DNA of 10,463 nucleotides from assembly GCA_046758005.1 (NCBI GenBank), contig JBHHZJ010000114.1:1-10463 (forward strand). The letters run 5' to 3'. Below the pieces are notes generated by a model. The model ran no database searches and was not told where the DNA came from. It worked only from the letters and a program-made list of their open reading frames with translations. Shown here in pieces: positions 6,663 to 10,463 of this stretch (position 1 is the first letter of the stretch; the number at the start of each line of letters is the position of its first letter). Origin of the DNA: JBHHZJ01 sp046758005 (lineage in GTDB: Bacteria; Pseudomonadota; Alphaproteobacteria; Kiloniellales; J153). The position numbers and the translations under genes were made by a program.

Positions 6663-7109
6663 ATGACACTCAAGTGGGAGGGCAAGGCGGTGACCGCGAG
6701 GATGCGCCGGGCGATGATCGCGGGCGTCAATCAGACGATGGCCGCGGCGGTCAACGAGGCCAAGCGCAGCCACGCGTGGCAGAACCGCACCGGCACCCTC
6801 GAGGGCTCGATCGACATCCATGACTTCGCCGCGCCGACGGACAGGGGCCGCGGCGTGCGCGGCCTGTGGGGCTCGCGCGACGTGCGCTACGCGCTGATTC
6901 ACGAGCTCGGCGGCGTCATCCGCCCGAAGACCGCCCGGGCGCTTTTCATCCCCGACCGCGCCGGCGGCGTGGCCGCGGTGGTCGCGCAGGTGACGATCCC
7001 CGCCCGGCCCTACCTCCGACCCGCCGCGGACAAGCACTATCCTAGCCTGTCGCGGCGCATTCGAGCCGCCTTCGAACGCGGCTCGACCGCCCGGGGAGGC
7101 GGAGCATGA
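6663..7109 (+). CDS. HK97 gp10-like tail completion protein
   Basis: Protein of 148 residues of the HK97 gp10 family, involved in finishing the tail end that joins the head. Seen in order: a charged N-terminal helix (MTLKWEGKAVTARMRRAM), the family-type segment NRTGTLEGSIDI, a central strand with YALIHELGGVIRP and the conserved-looking PARPYLRPAADKHYPSLSRR near the C-terminus. The start is ATG 6663, eleven bases after the previous stop, with a G-rich stretch (6651-6656) as ribosome binding site. The frame is open much further upstream, but that extension is very Arg-rich and overlaps the stopper gene, so it is not counted. The stop overlaps the next start (ATGA). Confidence 0.82.
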   Translation: MTLKWEGKAVTARMRRAMIAGVNQTMAAAVNEAKRSHAWQNRTGTLEGSIDIHDFAAPTDRGRGVRGLWGSRDVRYALIHELGGVIRPKTARALFIPDRAGGVAAVVAQVTIPARPYLRPAADKHYPSLSRRIRAAFERGSTARGGGA

Positions 7110-7528
7110 GCGCCGATCCCATCGCCGCTGTCGTGGCCTTCCTCAAGGCCGACGCCGGTGTAGCCGCCCTTGCCGGGACGCGCGTCTTCGGCCTCGAGCT
7201 GCCCGCGGCCGAGGCGGCGAACATGCCGCGCAAGGCCGTGGTGCTGCGCGCCTCCGGCGGCCCGTCGCTCGCCGCGGGCACCTACCTCGATCACGACAGT
7301 CAGCGCATCGACCTCGTGAGCTACGGCGAGACGCCGTTCGAGGCCGAGCGCCTGCGCCGCGCGATCTTCGACGCGCTCAAGCCGGTCGCGCGGCTGGTCG
7401 TGAACTCGACGCTCGTGCACTGGATCGAGCCGGCCGGCGGCTTCGCCACGCAGCGCGACCCGGACGCCGCCTGGCCGAGCGCGTTCCAGAGCTTCCAGGT
7501 CTTCTTCGCCGAATCGGCCGCCGCCTGA
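7106..7528 (+). CDS. Tail terminator, DUF3168 family (gp17-like)
   Basis: Protein of 140 residues in the position and style of the DUF3168/gp17 tail terminator, which caps the tail tube and helps join it to the head. It opens with a helix (DPIAAVVAFLKADAGVAAL) and an RVFGLELP segment, then a strand and loop MPRKAVVLRASGG, a second strand QRIDLVSYGETPFEAERLRR, a helix ending in DALKP, and C-terminal strands including SFQVFFAE. The start overlaps the previous stop by four bases (ATGA), and GGAGG at 7096-7100 supplies a good ribosome binding site six bases before the ATG. Confidence 0.82.
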   Translation: MSADPIAAVVAFLKADAGVAALAGTRVFGLELPAAEAANMPRKAVVLRASGGPSLAAGTYLDHDSQRIDLVSYGETPFEAERLRRAIFDALKPVARLVVNSTLVHWIEPAGGFATQRDPDAAWPSAFQSFQVFFAESAAA

Positions 7529-7549
7529 CGTGCCGCCAAGGAGCCGACC

Positions 7550-8152
7550 ATGACGCCGTTTGAAATCATCGCCACCCCGTTCACGCTTTACTGGGCGCCG
7601 GTCGCCGAGCCCTTCCCGCTGATCGACGCCGCGCCGGCGGGCAACTGGTCCCAGATCGGAACCTCCGGCAACCGCAACTATTCCGACGAGGGCGTGACGG
7701 TGGCTCACGGACAGTCGGTCGAGCTCTTCCGCCCGGTCGGCTCGACCGGCCCGGTCAAGGCCAGCCGCACCGAGGAGTCGCTGATCATCCGGGTGACCCT
7801 GTGGGATCTGCTGCTCGAGCAATACCGGCTTCTGCTCAACAACAACGTGGTCGCGACCACCGCGGCGGCCAGCGGCACGGCCGGCTTCAAGGAGGTCCCG
7901 ATCTATCAGGGCCTTTCGGTGAACACGCTGGCCTTGCTCGTGCGCGGCGACGTCTCGCCCGAGGGCGCAGGCTGGAAATCACAATACGAGGTGCCCGTGT
8001 GTTTCCAGTCCGGCTCTCCCGAGCCGGTCTTCGCCAAGGGCGCGCCGGCCGGCCTCACGCTCGAGTTCACCGCGCTCGAGGACCCGAACGCCGCCACCGC
8101 GAGCGCGCGCTTCGGCCGGCTCGTGGTCCAGCATCAGGCGCCGCTGCCGTGA
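7550..8152 (+). CDS. Major tail tube protein
   Basis: Protein of 200 residues, beta-rich, at the canonical place of the tail tube gene between terminator and assembly chaperone. The N-terminal part has FTLYWAPVAEPFPLIDAAPA and NWSQIGTSGNRNYSDEGVTV, the style of tube proteins of non-contractile tails. A helix LWDLLLEQYRLLLNN and a C-terminal region with LTLEFTALEDPNA follow. AAGGAG at 7538-7543 lies six bases before the ATG, one of the two strongest ribosome binding sites in the window, fitting high expression of a main structural protein. No C-terminal Ig-like extension is present. The order is strong support; the exact family is less certain. Confidence 0.85.
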   Translation: MTPFEIIATPFTLYWAPVAEPFPLIDAAPAGNWSQIGTSGNRNYSDEGVTVAHGQSVELFRPVGSTGPVKASRTEESLIIRVTLWDLLLEQYRLLLNNNVVATTAAASGTAGFKEVPIYQGLSVNTLALLVRGDVSPEGAGWKSQYEVPVCFQSGSPEPVFAKGAPAGLTLEFTALEDPNAATASARFGRLVVQHQAPLP

Positions 8153-8388
8153 TCGCCGATCCCGACCTCCTCGCCGCCGAGGCCCGCGCCTGCGCCGCGC
8201 GCGCCGACTTCCACAAGCGCGAGCTGAACCGTCACCGCCGCCTCGGTCGCGAGGCGCGCCAACGCCAGGTGCAGCTCGAGGCGGAGTGTCGCCGCCGCGG
8301 CATCGCCCTCGTTCACGCCCCCTATCAACCGGATGGCTCAGGAGACCACCATGGCCGAACCGCTGCTCGATCTCTCGACCGCGATTGA
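8149..8388 (+). CDS. Small Arg-rich helical protein, GTG start, unknown function
   Basis: A frame of 79 codons starting with GTG that overlaps the tail tube stop (GTGA), and running 38 bases into the tail chaperone gene. The protein starts MIADPDLLAAEARACAARAD and continues as a long, charged, probably coiled-coil helix rich in Arg, Glu and Gln (HKRELNRHRRLGREARQRQV), ending in a flexible Gly/His/Arg tail. Third positions are almost all G or C across 8150-8330, and no other frame covers this stretch as a credible gene. Without it, about 200 bases between tube and chaperone genes would be empty in an otherwise packed operon. The role is unknown; the place suggests tail assembly. Confidence 0.6.
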   Translation: MIADPDLLAAEARACAARADFHKRELNRHRRLGREARQRQVQLEAECRRRGIALVHAPYQPDGSGDHHGRTAARSLDRD

Positions 8389-8827
8389 GCGTCCCACCGT
8401 CCTCATCGACGGCGCGTCCTACGAGATCCTCTGCCCCGACGAGCTCTCGATCCTCGACCTGCAGCGGCTCATGGCCGATGGTCGAAAGATCGACGCCATC
8501 GTGCGCAAGGACGAGCTCTCGGACGAGGACGTGGCCACGCTCTCGCGGCTTCTGGCAACCCTGAGCGAGCGCATCCTTGTCGGCGCGCCCGCGGACGTGC
8601 GCGCCCGCCTCAGCGACCAGCAACGCCTCAGGGTGGCCGAGGTTTTTACGCAGCTCCCGGGCTGGCACGCCCGGGCGCGGCCGGCGACGGGGGCGCAGAG
8701 CCCGATCCCCGAACCGGACCCGAGGACTGGGGCGAGGCCGTCCCCCGGCTACAGCGGTTCTACGGCGGCCCGCCCGGATGGTGGCTCGCCGAAGCTCCCC
8801 TCTACCTCCTCAGGGCCTACCTCCTGA
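8351..8827 (+). CDS. Tail assembly chaperone, G-like short form
   Basis: Zero-frame product of 158 residues. Residues 1-99 are the conserved-looking part: VLIDGASYEILCPDELSILD, a helix LQRLMADGRKIDAIV, an acidic DELSDEDVATLSRLL helix and a helix ending QRLRVAEVF. The tail after residue 100 is Pro/Ser/Gly-rich without fold-like character, as expected where a second frame is the selected one. In lambda-like phages the G protein coats the tape measure during tail assembly. The start is ATG 8351, because AGGAG at 8340-8344 is six bases upstream; ATG 8333 in the same frame has no ribosome binding site. A frameshift signal lies at 8641-8675. The stop overlaps an ATG (TGATG, 8825-8829). Confidence 0.82.
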   Translation: MAEPLLDLSTAIERPTVLIDGASYEILCPDELSILDLQRLMADGRKIDAIVRKDELSDEDVATLSRLLATLSERILVGAPADVRARLSDQQRLRVAEVFTQLPGWHARARPATGAQSPIPEPDPRTGARPSPGYSGSTAARPDGGSPKLPSTSSGPTS

Positions 8828-9027
8828 TGCTGCCGCGCCTGATGGCGGAGGAGACCCTGGAGCGCGCCTCCGCGGCCGCGCTCGGCGGCGGCGCCATGAA
8901 GCCGGCCGAGGCGCGCCGCCTCGCCGCCGCGCTGCGGCGTCAGGCCGGCCCCGGATCGCGATCCGCAGGACAAGGGCCCGATCCGCGCGCGCTCGCGTTC
9001 ATCGGGATCGAGGTCAAGGAGGTCTAG
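8351..9027 (+). CDS. Tail assembly chaperone, GT-like -1 frameshift fusion
   Basis: Predicted 225-residue fusion made when ribosomes slip back one base at the T-run 8643-8647. It keeps residues 1-99 of the short form and then reads the -1 frame from 8647 to the TAG at 9025-9027. The T-like part has a Gly/Ala/Pro-rich linker, then EDWGEAVPRLQRFYGG, a Trp pair, the helix APLYLLRAYLLMLPRLMAEE and an Ala/Arg-rich end. This frame shows high third-position GC from about 8700. It has no ATG, GTG or TTG between the slip site and 8827, so it must be reached by frameshifting (or only its last 66 codons by restart at 8827). In lambda, GT recruits tail tube subunits to the tape measure. Confidence 0.8.
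8641..8675 (+). promoter_or_regulatory. -1 ribosomal frameshift signal: T-run plus stem-loop
   Basis: The zero frame reads GAG GTT TTT ACG. A Phe tRNA on TTT (8645-8647) can slip one base back and still pair perfectly with TTT (8644-8646), after which TAC is read. Eight bases after the T-run comes a perfect 7-bp, all-GC stem: CCCGGGC (8656-8662), loop TGGCAC, GCCCGGG (8669-8675). Slippery run, spacer and stem-loop are the usual parts of such signals, and the position between G and T frames is where one is expected. A second possible slip point is the five-G run at 8689-8693. Confidence 0.75.
9016..9023 (+). promoter_or_regulatory. Strong ribosome binding site for the tape measure gene
   Basis: AAGGAGGT, a full match to the anti-Shine-Dalgarno core, sits within the last codons of the GT frame (Lys-Glu-Val-stop) and ends four bases before the tape measure ATG at 9028. 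It fixes that start with good confidence. Confidence 0.9.
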
Positions 9028-10463
9028 ATGCCCGAACGCCTGGGCTCGGCCGTTCTCGAGCTCACGACAGACGAGACGCGGCTGCGCGCCGGCATCGATT
9101 CGGCCCGGCAGCGCGCCGAGCGGCTCGGCGCCGCCTTCAAGCGCATCGGCGGCCAGATCAGCCTTTTCGTCTCGGCGCCGGCCACGGGCCTCCTCGCCGC
9201 CACCGCCAAGCTGGCGGACGCCCAGATCAAGGCCGAGCGCCAGCTCGCGACCGCGCTCAGCCTCTCGGGCGGCGCGGTCGAGCAGCGCCTCGAAGGCATG
9301 AAGGCGTTCGCCGCCGGGCTCCAGCGGATCACGACGGTGGGCGACGAGACCACGCTCCAGAACCTTCAGGTCGCAAAGAGCATGGGGCTCACCGACGAAC
9401 AGGCCAGGCGCGCGGCCGAGAACGCGATCGGGCTTTCGAAGGCGTTCGGCATCAACGAGCAGAGCGCCATCCGCTACACCGCCGCCCTGGAGCAGGGCGA
9501 CACCACCATGCTGAACCGCTACATCCCAACCCTGCGCCAGCTCGAGGAGGATACCGCGCGCCAGGCCGAGGCCCAGCGCATCCTCGCCGGCGCATTTCAG
9601 GCCGCGGTCACCGAGGCGCAGGTCGGGCTCGGCCCGCTGCAGCAGATGCGCAACGACCTGGGCGACCTGGGAGAGACGTTCGGCGCCATCGTGCTGCCGG
9701 CGATCGCGGACTTCGCGCGGAGCGTGCGCGACGTCATTGCCGCCGTCCAGGAACTCTCGCCCCGGCAAAAGGAGTGGCTCGCCGGCCTGGCCGGCGCGCT
9801 CGCCGTCGGCGGCCCGATCCTGCTCGGGCTCGGCCTGCTCGCCACGGCGATCGGCGCGCTCCTCTCGCCCATCGGGCTCGTCGCCGTCGCCATCATCGGC
9901 GCCGGTGGCCTCGTGGCCGCCTTCGTGGTGTTCAAGGATGACGTGACCCGCCTGGTGCGCAAGACCGTCGAGGCGATCGAAAAGTGGTTCGTCGACAAGT
10001 TCGGCGGCATCGTCGAGTCTATCGAAGGCGCGATCAACAAGGTCAAGCGTTTCTTCAAGGGGCTGGGAGACTTCGTTGCCTTCAACTCCGTCGTTCCCGA
10101 CATGGTCGACGCGATCGAGCGCGAGTTCGCCCGTCTCGATCGCGTGATGGTCGCGCCCGCGGCCGACGCCACCGGCGAGGTCGCCGACGCCTTCGATCGG
10201 CTCGGACGCCGCAGCTCCGATCTCGTCAGGCGGATCGGCGATGACCTGGCCCGCGGCGAGCTCGACTGGCGCGGCTGGGCCCGCGGCGCCGTCGACGCGA
10301 TCGCCGACGTGATCCGCGCCCAGACCGGCCTCGGCGGCTCGGGCGGCGGCCTCGGCGGCCTCTTCGGCGCCGGCCTCAAGGCCCTGCCCAGCCTCTTTAG
10401 CGGCGGCGGCGGGGCCACGCCGCTCGCCTCCGCGGCGGCGTCCAGCGGCATCATCACATCGTT
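9028..10463 (+). CDS. Tail tape measure protein (3' end cut by window)
   Basis: Open frame of 478 codons without stop to the window edge. Tape measure proteins set tail length and lie in the tail lumen before DNA ejection. Start: MPERLGSAVLELTTDETRLR, after a perfect ribosome binding site. Residues 20-240 are mostly helical and Ala/Gln/Glu-rich, with segments such as GLSKAFGINEQSAIRY and YIPTLRQLEEDTARQAEAQR. Residues about 252-302 form a long hydrophobic stretch (membrane-like, with ILLGLGLLATAIGALLSPIG), common in tape measure proteins and linked to DNA entry. Next come KDDVTRLVRKTVEAIEKWF and VVPDMVDAIEREFARLDRVM, a motif I associate with this family in prophages. The last visible 60 residues are Gly/Ala-rich, suggesting the C-terminus is near and the tail is fairly short. 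The true length cannot be read here. Confidence 0.9.
   Translation, partial: MPERLGSAVLELTTDETRLRAGIDSARQRAERLGAAFKRIGGQISLFVSAPATGLLAATAKLADAQIKAERQLATALSLSGGAVEQRLEGMKAFAAGLQRITTVGDETTLQNLQVAKSMGLTDEQARRAAENAIGLSKAFGINEQSAIRYTAALEQGDTTMLNRYIPTLRQLEEDTARQAEAQRILAGAFQAAVTEAQVGLGPLQQMRNDLGDLGETFGAIVLPAIADFARSVRDVIAAVQELSPRQKEWLAGLAGALAVGGPILLGLGLLATAIGALLSPIGLVAVAIIGAGGLVAAFVVFKDDVTRLVRKTVEAIEKWFVDKFGGIVESIEGAINKVKRFFKGLGDFVAFNSVVPDMVDAIEREFARLDRVMVAPAADATGEVADAFDRLGRRSSDLVRRIGDDLARGELDWRGWARGAVDAIADVIRAQTGLGGSGGGLGGLFGAGLKALPSLFSGGGGATPLASAAASSGIITS

Noticed and set aside
5743..6669. A 308-codon minus-strand open frame over the adaptor and stopper genes.
   Set aside because: Shadow of two plus-strand genes with recognisable families; Arg/Leu-rich product without motifs.
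8827..9027. The T-frame as an independent 66-codon gene started at the TGATG overlap.
   Set aside because: Coding character in that frame begins more than 100 bases earlier, including the Trp-rich and helical segments, so frameshift fusion explains more. Restart at 8827 could still add a short product.
8577..9941. A 454-codon plus-strand frame overlapping the chaperone and tape measure genes.
   Set aside because: Product is almost entirely Arg/Ala/Gly/Pro; the tape measure frame covers most of the same bases with clear helical and hydrophobic domains and a perfect ribosome binding site.

Overview
The window is a stretch of the structural (head and tail) module of a tailed double-stranded DNA phage or prophage with an HK97/lambda-like gene order. 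All genes are on the + strand and nearly end to end. The DNA is very GC-rich, with G or C at most third codon positions. Several small proteins resemble ones I associate with siphophages and prophages of Alphaproteobacteria. That host guess rests on composition and family resemblance only, because no host flanking gene, integrase, terminase or attachment site lies in the window.

Head region (4-5768): an HK97-type portal fused in one reading frame to a MuF-like head morphogenesis domain; an HK97-type prohead protease with an extra C-terminal XRE-like helix-turn-helix; a small Cys4 zinc-ribbon protein; a 144-base non-coding gap with an inverted repeat; the HK97-fold major capsid protein, whose delta domain ends in a perfect 3 x 12 bp repeat; and three small proteins (probable decoration protein, an unknown basic-tailed protein, a beta-rich protein), with a 13-codon mini-ORF before the last.

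Connector and tail region (5776-10463): head-tail adaptor, head-closure/stopper protein, HK97 gp10-like tail completion protein, DUF3168-type tail terminator, major tail tube protein, a small GTG-start gene of unknown role, a tail assembly chaperone made in two forms (G and a -1 frameshifted GT), and the first 478 codons of the tape measure protein, cut by the window end.

How they work together: capsid protein assembles on the portal with its N-terminal delta domain acting as scaffold; the protease matures the shell; decoration proteins may bind it; adaptor and stopper close the portal; tail tube protein polymerises around the tape measure with help from G/GT and is capped by the terminator. 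No RNA gene, CRISPR array, insertion sequence or credible minus-strand gene was seen. The best second-look items are the frameshift signal at 8641-8675, the protease-HTH fusion, the apparent pair of compensating frameshifts inside the portal-MuF linker, the tandem repeat near the expected capsid cleavage region, and the overlapping small gene at 8149-8388.
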